Origin: FEN-299 sp963717945
Lineage (GTDB): Bacteria; Acidobacteriota; Vicinamibacteria; Vicinamibacterales; Fen-181
Assembly (NCBI GenBank): GCA_963717945.1
Contig: CAVQXT010000007.1
Location: forward strand, 124,001-188,000
DNA length: 64,000 nt
Direction of reading: 5' to 3'
The notes beneath the pieces were generated by a model. The model was not told where the DNA came from, made no database searches, and worked only from the letters and a program-made list of their open reading frames with translations. The translations under genes and the position numbers were made by a program. The stretch's first letter is position 1, and every line of letters starts with the position of its first letter. Below are positions 36,658-53,304 of this stretch, one piece after another.

Positions 36658-36826
36658 GACTTCGCTCGCGGAGCGAGTGAAGTCTGGCTCGCCGAAGCGT
36701 TCGCGTGAGGCGAACGCGGAGGCGGACCGCCCCGCGAGCTTCGTCCGGGCAGGCCCGGCGGGAGGCATCGCGAAGGCGGACAGGTAGTCGGTGGGCAGCG
36801 CGACTGCCCGTGAAGTCAGGTCCCGT
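36658..36826. other. tRNA spacer with hairpins
   Basis: Begins with an inverted repeat ACTTCGCTCGC/GCGAGTGAAGT (36660-36683). Ends with GCGAAGGCGGACAGG and GGGCAGCGCGACTGCCCGTG (36772-36811), a second copy of the element ahead of tRNA-Gly. No coding signal. Confidence 0.6.
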
Positions 36827-36902
<76 letters not shown>

Positions 36903-36967
36903 GTTCAGCCCGCCCAAGCGGACGCCGTGGATGCGGTGTCCGCGAACGCGGAGCGAGGATCACGCGC

Positions 36968-38164
<1,197 letters not shown>

Positions 38165-38167
<3 letters not shown>

Positions 38168-38275
38168 GGACGAGGGACGGGGGACTAGGGACGAGGGGAC
38201 GAACGGCGCTTGTGGCCCTCGTCCCTCGTCCCTAACCCCTCGTCCCTGACAGCGAGCGAAGCGTCAGCGAGCGAG
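38165..38275. repeat. Stutter palindrome after tuf copy 1 (GGGACGAG word)
   Basis: Left arm repeats GGGACGAGGG from the tuf TAG, spacer CGGCGCTTGTGG, right arm repeats CCCTCGTCCC, then a GACAGCGAGCGAAGCGTC palindrome. Identical but for one base to 57952-58062 after tuf copy 2. Confidence 0.85.
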
Positions 38276-38287
38276 TGAGCAGCAGTT

Positions 38288-38437
38288 ATGCGAGACATCA
38301 TCATCCTGGCCTGCACCGACTGCAAGCGCCGGAACTACAACACGACGAAGAACAAGAAGAAGACGACCGAGCGTCTCGAGCTCAGCAAGTTCTGCCCGCA
38401 CTGCCGCAAGCACACGGCACACCGGGAGACGAAGTAG
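38288..38437 (+). CDS. rpmG: 50S ribosomal protein L33
   Basis: 49-residue L33 of the zinc-binding type: C9-x2-C12 and C36-x2-C39 (CTDC, CPHC), with RNYNTTKNKKKTTERLELSKF between. The usual place is between tuf and secE. The TAG stop runs into a GGGATCGG stutter palindrome. Confidence 0.96.
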   Translation: MRDIIILACTDCKRRNYNTTKNKKKTTERLELSKFCPHCRKHTAHRETK

Positions 38438-38512
38438 TGATCTGGGATCGGGGATCAGGGGTCGGGGATCGGGGACAGACGCCGATCCCCGACCCCCGAT
38501 CCCTGGCCCCGG
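38435..38512. repeat. Stutter palindrome, GGGATCGG word
   Basis: Left arm repeats GGGATC/GGGGATCGG, spacer CAGAC, right arm repeats CCGATCCCC/CCCCCGATCC. Lies between rpmG and tRNA-Trp. Confidence 0.8.
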
Positions 38513-38522
38513 TGAGAATTAC

Positions 38523-38598
38523 AGGCCAGTAGCTCAACTGGAAGAGCACCGGTCTCCAAAACCGGGGGTTGGGGGTTCGATCCCCTCCTGGCCTGCCA
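38523..38598 (+). tRNA. tRNA-Trp (CCA)
   Basis: Acceptor AGGCCAG/CTGGCCT, anticodon stem CCGGT/ACCGG with loop CTCCAAA (CCA), T arm GGGGG-TTCGATC-CCCTC, encoded CCA at 38596-38598. The trpT-secE-nusG order is standard. Confidence 0.95.
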
Positions 38599-38601
38599 AA
38601 C

Positions 38602-38695
38602 ACGGAGGCTCAGGGCCCAAGGCTCACGGCTCAGGACTCAGGCCGACTCGAGCCCTGAGCCACCTGAGCCCTGAGTCGTGAGCCTTGAGTCGGCA
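38602..38695. repeat. Stutter palindrome, GGCTCAGG word
   Basis: Left arm repeats GGCTCAGG/GGCTCACGG, spacer CCGACTCGA, right arm repeats CCTGAGCC/GTGAGCC. Between tRNA-Trp and secE. Confidence 0.8.
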
Positions 38696-38714
38696 ATCGT
38701 CAGTGAGAAGTGCC

Positions 38715-38963
38715 GTGGCAATCATCGATAACGTCAAGGACGCGGGCGGCAACGTGACCGGTTGGTGGGGAACGTTCAAGACGTTCCTCGTCGAGGTCCG
38801 CAACGAACTCAAGCGCGTCACCTGGCCTTCGCGGAAGGAAGTGTACGCGACGACGATCGTCGTGATCTTCACGTCGATCTTCTTCGGGCTGTACCTGTTC
38901 ACCCTGGATTACGGGTTCAACACGGCGTTCCAGTGGATCTACAAGCAGCTTGGTGTGGCATGA
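38715..38963 (+). CDS. secE: Preprotein translocase subunit SecE
   Basis: Small essential clamp subunit of SecYEG. The conserved amphipathic segment VEVRNELKRVTWPSRKEV is followed by a single transmembrane helix (TTIVVIFTSIFFGLYLFTL). 82 residues from GTG 38715, which has GAGAAG just upstream; GTG 38703 is an alternative. Overlaps nusG by 4 bases. Confidence 0.93.
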   Translation: MAIIDNVKDAGGNVTGWWGTFKTFLVEVRNELKRVTWPSRKEVYATTIVVIFTSIFFGLYLFTLDYGFNTAFQWIYKQLGVA

Positions 38964-39502
38964 CCGACGACCGGACGAAGCAGTGGTACATCGTCCACAC
39001 CTACTCGGGGTTCGAGAAGAAGGTGTCCGAGTCCCTCCGGCAGCGCGTACAGGCGTACGGGCTGACGGAGGACATCGGGGAGATCCTCATCCCGACCGAG
39101 ATCGTCGTGGAGATGCGCGGCGGGCGCAAGGTCGAGACGCCGAAGCGCTTCTTCCCCGGCTACATCCTCGTCGAGATGTACATGTCGGACAACGCCTGGC
39201 ATGTCGTCAAGAACACCCCGAAGGTGACCGGGTTTGTCGGCGCCGGCGCCCGGCCCACGCCGCTCAGCCGCGAGGAGGTCGACCAGATCCTCCTCCAGGT
39301 GACGACGGCCGCCGAGAAGCCCAAGCCCAAGTACTCGTTCGAGAAGGGCGAGCGCGTCCGGATCAACGAGGGGCCGTTCACCAGTTTCGAAGGCACGATC
39401 GACGAGGTCAACATCGATCGGAACACGCTCAAGGTGATGGTGACGATCTTCGGCCGGGCCACGCCGGTCGAGCTCGATTTCATGCAGGTTGAGAAGGTGT
39501 AG
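38960..39502 (+). CDS. nusG: Transcription termination/antitermination protein NusG
   Basis: 180 residues: NGN domain (WYIVHTYSGFEKKVSESL ... FFPGYILVEM) that contacts RNA polymerase and a KOW domain (KGERVRINEGPFTSFEGTIDEV) that binds S10 or Rho. ATG 38960 overlaps the secE stop. Confidence 0.97.
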   Translation: MTDDRTKQWYIVHTYSGFEKKVSESLRQRVQAYGLTEDIGEILIPTEIVVEMRGGRKVETPKRFFPGYILVEMYMSDNAWHVVKNTPKVTGFVGAGARPTPLSREEVDQILLQVTTAAEKPKPKYSFEKGERVRINEGPFTSFEGTIDEVNIDRNTLKVMVTIFGRATPVELDFMQVEKV

Positions 39503-39519
39503 GACAGTCGAAGGTACCT

Positions 39520-39945
39520 ATGGCGAAGAAAATCCAGGCGGTCGTGAAGCTCCAGATTGCAGCCGGCAAGGCGACGCCGGCGCCCCCCGTCGGCACGGCG
39601 CTCGGCCCGCACGGGCTGAACATCATGGACTTCTGCAAGAACTTCAACGCGAAGACCGCCAAAGACGAGGGGCTCATCATCCCGGTCGTCGTGACCGTTT
39701 ACGCCGACCGCAGCTACACCTTCATCACCAAGACGCCGCCCGCCGCGGTGCTGCTCAAGCGGGCCGCGAACATCGCCAAGGGCTCGGCCGAGCCGAACAA
39801 GAACAAGGTCGGCACGGTGACGGCCAGGCAGGTCGAGGAGATCGCCCGGTTGAAGATGCCCGACCTCAACGCCGAGAGCCTCGAGGCCGCCGTCAAGACG
39901 GTGTCCGGCACGGCGCGGTCGATGGGGCTGGACGTGATTCAGTAG
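39520..39945 (+). CDS. rplK: 50S ribosomal protein L11
   Basis: Part of the GTPase-associated centre. KIQAVVKLQIAAGKATPAPP, GLNIMDFCKNFNAKT and FITKTPPAAVLLKRAA are typical. 141 residues. The TAG stop is followed by a GGGACGAG stutter palindrome before rplA. Confidence 0.97.
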   Translation: MAKKIQAVVKLQIAAGKATPAPPVGTALGPHGLNIMDFCKNFNAKTAKDEGLIIPVVVTVYADRSYTFITKTPPAAVLLKRAANIAKGSAEPNKNKVGTVTARQVEEIARLKMPDLNAESLEAAVKTVSGTARSMGLDVIQ

Positions 39946-40018
39946 CGGGACGAGGGATGAGGGACTAGGGACGAGGGCTGCCCCCGCGTCCCCCGTCCCT
40001 CGTCCCCCATCCCTTCGG
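39943..40018. repeat. Stutter palindrome, GGGACGAG word (rplK-rplA spacer)
   Basis: Left arm repeats GGGACGAGGG/GGGATGAGGG, spacer CTGCCCCCGCG, right arm repeats CCCTCGTCCC/CCCCATCCC. It lies where E. coli has only a few bases. Confidence 0.8.
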
Positions 40019-40070
40019 AAACGCGTGGGAGGGTCCGCCGAGGCGGGCCCGCTGACCACAGGGAGGGTCG

Positions 40071-40772
40071 ATGAGGAAGTCAGGCAAGAAGTTCACCGCC
40101 GCCAAGGCGCAGGTCGGCGACCGGCACTACGTGCTCGACGAGGCCGTGCCGCTGGCCCAGAAAGTCAAGTTCGCGAAGTTCGACGAGACCGTCGAGCTCG
40201 CCTTCCGGCTCGGCGTCGATCCCAAGCACGCCGACCAGATGGTGCGCGGCACCGTCGTGCTGCCGCACGGCCTCGGCCGGACCAAGAAGGTCCTGGCCAT
40301 CGCCGGCGGCGAGAAGCAGAAGGAAGCCCAGGAGGCCGGCGCGGACATCGTGGCCGGCGAGGAGATCGTCGAGAAGATCCAGGGCGGATTCATCGACTTC
40401 GAGGCCGTCGTCGCGACGCCGGACATGATGAAGTCGGTCGGCCGTCTCGGCAAGGTGCTCGGCCCGCGCGGCCTGATGCCCAACCCGAAGACCGGCACGG
40501 TCACCTTCGACATCGGCAAGGCCGTCCGCGAGATCAAGGCCGGCAAGGTGGAGTTCCGCGTCGACAAGACCGGCATCGTCCACGCGCCGGTCGGCAAGGC
40601 CTCGTTCCCGACCCAGAACCTGCTGCAGAACGCCCACGCGCTGGTCGAGGCGATTGTGAAGGCGAAGCCCGCGGCGGCCAAGGGCAAGTACCTCAAGAGC
40701 CTCGTGCTGTCCACGACGATGGGCCCGGCAATCAAGATCGACACGGCCGCCGTGGACATCGCGAAGAAGTAG
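40071..40772 (+). CDS. rplA: 50S ribosomal protein L1
   Basis: L1-stalk protein and, in many bacteria, translational repressor of its own operon. MRKSGKKFTAAKAQV start, GRLGKVLGPRGLMPNPKTGT and KVEFRVDKTGIVHAPVGKASF are diagnostic. 233 residues; GGGAGG ribosome site precedes ATG 40071. Confidence 0.97.
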   Translation: MRKSGKKFTAAKAQVGDRHYVLDEAVPLAQKVKFAKFDETVELAFRLGVDPKHADQMVRGTVVLPHGLGRTKKVLAIAGGEKQKEAQEAGADIVAGEEIVEKIQGGFIDFEAVVATPDMMKSVGRLGKVLGPRGLMPNPKTGTVTFDIGKAVREIKAGKVEFRVDKTGIVHAPVGKASFPTQNLLQNAHALVEAIVKAKPAAAKGKYLKSLVLSTTMGPAIKIDTAAVDIAKK

Positions 40773-40791
40773 GGAAGAAGGTGCAGCAGTC

Positions 40792-41319
40792 ATGGCGTTG
40801 ACGAGAAGCGAGAAGACGGAAACGCTCGAGCAGGTGGCGGCGGCGCTCCAGGGCGTCGATACCGCGATCCTGTTCGATTACAAGGGCCTCAACGTGCCCC
40901 AGGTGACCGAGTTGCGGCGCCAGGTCCGCGCCGCCAAGGGGCAGTACCGGGTGGTCAAGAACACGCTCGCCCGCCGCGTCCTCAAGGGCACGGCCTTCGA
41001 GCCGCTGAGCGAGTTCTTCCAGGGGACGACGGCCATCGTCTACACGGGGACCGACCCGGTGGCGCTGGCCAAGACGCTGACCACGTTCGCGAAGACCGCG
41101 CCGCAGCTGACCATCAAGGCGGCCGTGGTGCAGGGGCGGACGATCCAGGCCGCCGAGGTGACCGAGCTGGCGCAGCTGCCGGGCAAGCCGGAGCTGTACG
41201 CGAAGCTGCTCTTCCTCCTCAACGCGCCGATGGTCCGCCTGGTCACCGTCCTCAACGCGGCGCCGCAGGCGCTGCTGAACGTGCTCACGGCGGCGGAGAA
41301 GAAGCAGGGCGACGCATAG
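40792..41319 (+). CDS. rplJ: 50S ribosomal protein L10
   Basis: Base of the L7/L12 stalk. VAAALQGVDTAILFDYKGLNV, LRRQVRAAKGQYRVVKNTLA and the C-terminal helix (LVTVLNAAPQALLNVLTAAEKK) that carries L7/L12 dimers. 175 residues. Only 19 bases separate it from rplA, so the extended L10 leader of E. coli is absent. Confidence 0.97.
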   Translation: MALTRSEKTETLEQVAAALQGVDTAILFDYKGLNVPQVTELRRQVRAAKGQYRVVKNTLARRVLKGTAFEPLSEFFQGTTAIVYTGTDPVALAKTLTTFAKTAPQLTIKAAVVQGRTIQAAEVTELAQLPGKPELYAKLLFLLNAPMVRLVTVLNAAPQALLNVLTAAEKKQGDA

Positions 41320-41400
41320 ACCTTGGCGGGTCCCACGACCTGTCCTACACCCGCAGGGCTGGCGGCCCTGCACCCGTAGGGCGGACCCCCGGGTCCGCCA
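41320..41400. repeat. Two palindromes in rplJ-rplL spacer
   Basis: GCAGGGC/GCCCTGC (41353-41371) and GGCGGACCC/GGGTCCGCC (41380-41399, 9-bp stem, 2-base loop). Confidence 0.75.
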
Positions 41401-41430
41401 ATGCGGCTTTCACGAGCTAGGAGAACTGAC

Positions 41431-41814
41431 ATGGCGGAACTGAACCAGCAGCAGGTGGTCGACTACATCAAGGGCATCAGCGTGCTCGAGCTCTCGCAGC
41501 TCGTGAAGGCGCTCGAAACCGAGCTCGGCGTGTCGGCGGCGGCGGCGATGCCCATGGCGATGCCGGCGGGCGGCGGTGCGGCGGCGGCCCCGGTCGAGGA
41601 GAAGACCGAGTTCAACGTCATCCTCACCGAGGTGGGCGACAAGAAGATCAACGTCATCAAGGTCGTCCGCGAGGTCACCAGCCTCGGCCTGAAGGAAGCC
41701 AAGGATCTGGTGGAGGGCGCGCCGAAGCCGGTCAAGGAAGGCGTGCCGAAGGACGAGGCCGAGTCGATCCGCAAGAAGTTCGAAGACGTCGGAGCCAAGG
41801 TCGAGATCAAGTAG
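41431..41814 (+). CDS. rplL: 50S ribosomal protein L7/L12
   Basis: Stalk protein that recruits translational GTPases. N-terminal dimerisation region (VDYIKGISVLELSQLVKALE), Ala/Gly hinge and C-terminal domain (KTEFNVILTEVGDKKINVIK ... LGLKEAKDLVEGAPKPV). 127 residues from ATG 41431, preceded by AGGAGA. The TAG stop begins a TAGGGGC-type palindrome. Confidence 0.97.
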   Translation: MAELNQQQVVDYIKGISVLELSQLVKALETELGVSAAAAMPMAMPAGGGAAAAPVEEKTEFNVILTEVGDKKINVIKVVREVTSLGLKEAKDLVEGAPKPVKEGVPKDEAESIRKKFEDVGAKVEIK

Positions 41815-41868
41815 GGGCGGGCCTCGTGCCCGCTCGCGTGGGCCTCGCGCCCGCCGCGCGCGGGTGCC
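41812..41868. repeat. TAGGGGC-type palindromes after rplL
   Basis: TAGGGGCGGGCCTCGTGCCC from the rplL stop, then GTGGGCCTCGCGCCCGC, two imperfect copies of the family seen after gltX, rpoC and rpsL. Confidence 0.75.
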
Positions 41869-42013
41869 GGTTCCGACCAGACGTCGGCCGGGGGGTTGGC
41901 GACGCGCCCGCCCCTCCGGCCGGATGAACGCGAGCCTTCCGCAGCCGGAGCGCCGCGTCCCCGAACGAGCGGCTTCGGGCCACCAGGTGCGGTCCGAAGC
42001 GCGGCCATCCGTC

Positions 42014-42043
42014 GCGCCCCGTCGGCGGGGCGCTGTTGTTGAG
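42014..42043 (+). terminator. Terminator-like hairpin just upstream of rpoB (attenuator candidate)
   Basis: Perfect 7-bp stem GCGCCCC/GGGGCGC with 6-base loop, followed by TGTTGTTGAG, 12 bases before the rpoB ATG. E. coli has a partial terminator in the same rplL-rpoB position that lowers RNA polymerase relative to L7/L12. Confidence 0.45.
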
Positions 42044-42054
42044 ACCTGCACAGG

Positions 42055-46356
<4,302 letters not shown>

Positions 46357-46423
46357 GACTCCGGAACCGAGACGATGCGGGGGCGGGCCGGGGCCGCCCC
46401 CGCCGGATCATAGAAGAAGGCAC

Positions 46424-50638
<4,215 letters not shown>

Positions 50639-50644
50639 GGGCAG

Positions 50645-50788
50645 CCCTTGTGGCTGCCCTGGACGGAGCCCTTGTGGCTGCCCTGGACGGGGCCCTTGTG
50701 GCTGCCCTGGACGGGGCCCTTGTGGCTGCCCTGGACGGGGCCCTTGTGGCTGCCCTGGACGGGGCCCTTGCGGCTGCCCGTGTGAGGG
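50645..50788. repeat. 24-base tandem array after rpoC (6 copies)
   Basis: Copies start at 50645, 50669, 50693, 50717, 50741 and 50765; unit CCCTTGTGGCTGCCC plus TGGACGGGG. Copies 2-5 are almost identical, the last diverges. The unit looks like an amplified TAGGGGCAGCCCTTGTGGCT palindrome half. Its length is a multiple of three, so a frame through it would read an eight-residue repeat, but no gene uses it. Confidence 0.9.
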
Positions 50789-50824
50789 CGGACGCGAGGC
50801 CCGCCCCAACCTCGGACCGGTTCG

Positions 50825-50859
50825 AGGGCGATGGTTGTCGTCAACCATCGCCCTTCTTC
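50825..50859 (+). terminator. rpoC: Intrinsic terminator of the rpoBC operon
   Basis: Perfect 13-bp stem AGGGCGATGGTTG (50825-50837) / CAACCATCGCCCT (50842-50854), loop TCGT, tail TTCTTC. Placed about 185 bases after rpoC, beyond the tandem array. Confidence 0.8.
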
Positions 50860-50878
50860 ACGTACGCTCGAGGCCGTG

Positions 50879-51030
50879 TCGCCCCTTGAGCCCTGAGCCC
50901 TGAGCCGCCCTTCCTTGAGCCTTGAGCCCTGAGCCCTGAGCCGCCCTTCCTTGAGCCTTGAGCCCTGAGCCCTGAGCCGCCCTTCCTTGAGCCCTGAGCC
51001 TTGAGCCCTGAGCCTTGAGCCTTGAGCCCG
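50879..51030. repeat. Nested stutter repeat, TTGAGCC/CTGAGCC word
   Basis: About 18 seven-base words (CTGAGCC or TTGAGCC) organised in a 36-base higher-order unit that ends in GCCCTTCC and occurs three times, then a run of single words. Lies directly downstream of the minus-strand AAA+/receiver gene. Confidence 0.85.
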
Positions 51031-52464
51031 TTACCCTCCCTCGGCCGAGGAGCGGAGGACCCTGGCCTGAACGATCTGGATCAGGTCCTCGGGGAGGAAC
51101 GGCTTTCGCAGCATGGGCAGGTTCCGGCTCTCGCAGAACTCCGACTCGTTTGACGTCATGTCGGCGCCGCAAGTGACGACGACCTGGAGCGTCGGCCGCG
51201 CCGCCAGCATCTCGCGCACGAACGACAACCCGTCGTCGTCGGGCAGCATGATGTCGACGATGGCCAAATCCACCGGGTGCTGCGCCATCAACTGCCGGGC
51301 CTCGTGCGCGGTCGTCGCGGTCAGCGCCGTGACGCCGGCGCCGGCGCACACGTGCTCGAGCCACTTCGCGAGATGGAGGTTCTCGTCGAGGACGAGCACA
51401 ATCGGTTTCGCCGCGACGGCGACGAGAGCGCCGGCTGGCGCCTGGTCCGGCCGGAGTGCGAGCCCATCGCCCCCGGTGTCGGCGTCGACACGGATGACCC
51501 CGCCCGGCCGGGTCAGGCCGTCGGCGACCAGCGCCGCGAGCGGCTGGGTGAGCAGCCGGTGGACCGCGCGCCGCAGCTCGCGCGCGCCGTACTCCTCGCT
51601 CGTCCCCCGCTCGAGCAGACGCCGCCGCGCCGCCGCGGTCACCTCGATGGTGAACGCCCGGTCGCCGAGCCGCGTGTTGATGTGCTGCTGCAATTCCTCG
51701 ATCTGGTGGTCGAGGATCTCCTCGTACGCGGCCTGGTCGAGCGGCCGGTAGGTGATCGCGACGTCGATGCGGTTCACGAACTCGGGCGAGAACCGGCGGC
51801 GCACGGCGGCGAGGGCAATCGACTGGAGCCGGTCGGCGGTGGCCTCGACCGAGCGCCGGTCCACGCCCTTGAACCCGATGTGCGGCTGCACCGCCTTCAG
51901 CATCTCCCGCGCGCCGAGGTTGCTCGTCATGAAGACGAGGCTCTTCTCGAACGTCACCGAGGTGTTGTCGCCCAGCCGCAAGGTCCCGCGGTCGAGGAGG
52001 CCGAGGAGCAGCGCGGTGAACGCCGGCGCGGCCTTCTCGATCTCGTCGAACAGGACCAGCGCCAGATCGCACTGGGGGCTGACCGAGGCGAGGAGCCGCT
52101 CCTGGGTGAGCAGCGGCTTGGTCTCGCGGTGGCCGACGTAGCCCGGGGGCGCGCCAATCAGCTTGGCGACCTCGTGATCGGATTGGTACTCCGCGCAGTC
52201 GATCTTCAACAGGTGCTTGGGGCTCCCGTGCACGATCTCGGCGAGCGCTTCGACGGTGCGCGTCTTCCCGGTGCCGCTCGGGCCGAGGAGCAGGAAGACC
52301 CCCGCGGGGCGATCCGGCGCGTTGAGGCGGGCCGTGTACATCTGCAAGTACGGCACGATTCGACTCAGGGCGTCGGCTTGCCCGACGACGATGCGCGACA
52401 GGCGGTCGAAGAGCCCCGCCCTCGGAGCCGCAGTCCCCTGCGGCATTGACAGCCTCGAGTTCAC
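51031..52464 (-). CDS. ClpA/B D2-type AAA+ ATPase fused to response-regulator receiver domain
   Basis: 477 residues. AAA+ module: Walker A GPSGTGKT (61-68), pore loop GYVG (108-111), Walker B LALVLFDE (134-141), sensor-1 MTSN (179-182), Arg finger in FVNRID (R232), small D2 domain with sensor-2 GAREL (294-298). There is no N-domain, D1 or ClpB middle domain. Between sensor-1 and the Arg finger is HIGFKG (195-200), at the position of the ClpP-docking IGF/IGL loop of ClpX/ClpA. A receiver domain spans 353-468 with D360/E361, phosphoacceptor D404, T431 and K454. Start GTG 52464; ATG 52446 is an alternative with GAGG upstream. Cytosolic; no histidine kinase nearby. The domain calls are firm; the role as a phosphorylation-controlled unfoldase is inference. 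Confidence 0.88.
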   Translation of the reverse strand: MNSRLSMPQGTAAPRAGLFDRLSRIVVGQADALSRIVPYLQMYTARLNAPDRPAGVFLLLGPSGTGKTRTVEALAEIVHGSPKHLLKIDCAEYQSDHEVAKLIGAPPGYVGHRETKPLLTQERLLASVSPQCDLALVLFDEIEKAAPAFTALLLGLLDRGTLRLGDNTSVTFEKSLVFMTSNLGAREMLKAVQPHIGFKGVDRRSVEATADRLQSIALAAVRRRFSPEFVNRIDVAITYRPLDQAAYEEILDHQIEELQQHINTRLGDRAFTIEVTAAARRRLLERGTSEEYGARELRRAVHRLLTQPLAALVADGLTRPGGVIRVDADTGGDGLALRPDQAPAGALVAVAAKPIVLVLDENLHLAKWLEHVCAGAGVTALTATTAHEARQLMAQHPVDLAIVDIMLPDDDGLSFVREMLAARPTLQVVVTCGADMTSNESEFCESRNLPMLRKPFLPEDLIQIVQARVLRSSAEGG

Positions 52465-52486
52465 GGATGTAAGCCCCTTGAGGTTC

Positions 52487-52510
52487 AGTATAACGCCGCG
52501 AGAATCGCGG
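52487..52510 (-). promoter_or_regulatory. Putative promoter/operator of the AAA+/receiver gene
   Basis: Minus-strand -10 TATACT (52487-52492), with a perfect palindrome CCGCGA-GAA-TCGCGG (52496-52510) in the spacer/-35 region, a place where a repressor could sit. The -35 itself is weak. Confidence 0.4.
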
Positions 52511-52716
52511 TCCCTCGGGCTGGAGAGGCCGAGCTTGCCCCGCCTCGGCCGTTAAAAGCTTCGCCGCCGCTCCCGCGTGTGCGTTATAAGGGAGTTCTCA
52601 GGCCAATCACAACCTGTCCGGGTCCGATCGTGCGTCGGGCCCGGCGTGTGTGCTTCGCGCACGGCCCGCGGTGCCGCGCGCCATCACGAGTTGGTCAGCG
52701 CTTGAAAGGAGAGGCG

Positions 52717-53154
52717 ATGTCAGAGAAGCACGAAGCGACCGTTCGCCGTCTGATGGACGAAACGTGGAACAAGGGCAACCTCCACGTCCTCGACGAGCTG
52801 TTGACTCCGGATCACGTCACCCACGACCCGATGTCCCCGTCCCGAGGCCTGAAGGAGGTCAAGGACAGCATCGGAAAGTACCGGGCCGCATTCCCCGACC
52901 TCCGGTGCGAGATCGACGAACTGCTCCTGGTCGGCGACAAGGTCGTCACCCGCTTTCACTACAGCGGCACGCACAAGAACCAGTTCGAGGGGATCGCGCC
53001 CACAGGCCGTCGCGTCAACGGCACCGGGATCACGATCCAGCGTTTCCAGGGTGACAGGATCCAGGAGACGTACACGAATTGGGATGCCCTGGGGCTGATG
53101 CAGCAGCTCGGTGTCGTGACGCTGCCGGGCAAGGCATCGTCCGCGGGGCGGTAG
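52717..53154 (+). CDS. SnoaL-like ester cyclase family protein
   Basis: 145 residues of the NTF2-like fold used by SnoaL polyketide cyclases: EATVRRLMDETWNKGNLHVLDE, HVTHDPMSPSRGLKEVKDSI, VVTRFHYSGTHKNQFEGIAP and GITIQRFQGDRIQETYTNWD. Most members in genomes without polyketide clusters have unknown substrates, and none is evident here. ATG 52717 has an excellent AAAGGAG site. Stands alone between the divergent AAA+/receiver gene and the str operon. Confidence 0.85.
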   Translation: MSEKHEATVRRLMDETWNKGNLHVLDELLTPDHVTHDPMSPSRGLKEVKDSIGKYRAAFPDLRCEIDELLLVGDKVVTRFHYSGTHKNQFEGIAPTGRRVNGTGITIQRFQGDRIQETYTNWDALGLMQQLGVVTLPGKASSAGR

Positions 53155-53269
53155 GCTGGACGGCGGGGACCGTCCGGCCGCTGCCGGCGGCCCCCGCCTC
53201 TGGTTCCCCCGATCCGGCCGGTCGCCACGCCGGCCGCCCCTCTCCGCCCCCCGCGCCGCGGCGAGCCTC
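53155..53269. other. GC-rich spacer after SnoaL-like gene
   Basis: No gene. Contains GGCGGGG/CCCCGCC (53162-53195) as a long imperfect hairpin that may act as a weak terminator. Confidence 0.4.
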
Positions 53270-53298
53270 TTGCATTGACGACTGGAGAATGTTATATT
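53270..53298 (+). promoter_or_regulatory. Promoter of the str operon
   Basis: -35 TTGCAT (53270-53275), 17-base spacer, -10 TATATT (53293-53298), in a locally AT-rich patch. Predicted start near 53305. Confidence 0.6.
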
Positions 53299-53304
53299 CG
53301 TCAG

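Noticed and set aside
40773..40791. L10 leader RNA upstream of rplJ
   Set aside because: Only 19 bases separate rplA and rplJ, too short for the known L10 leader fold.
50645..50788. Tandem array after rpoC considered as a CRISPR
   Set aside because: Units are contiguous 24-mers without unique spacers and no cas genes are near.
50639..50889. Extension of a coding frame through the 24-base repeats (ALVAALDG)n
   Set aside because: The frame that reads this is not rpoC's; rpoC stops at 50638 in its own frame with a complete C-terminus.
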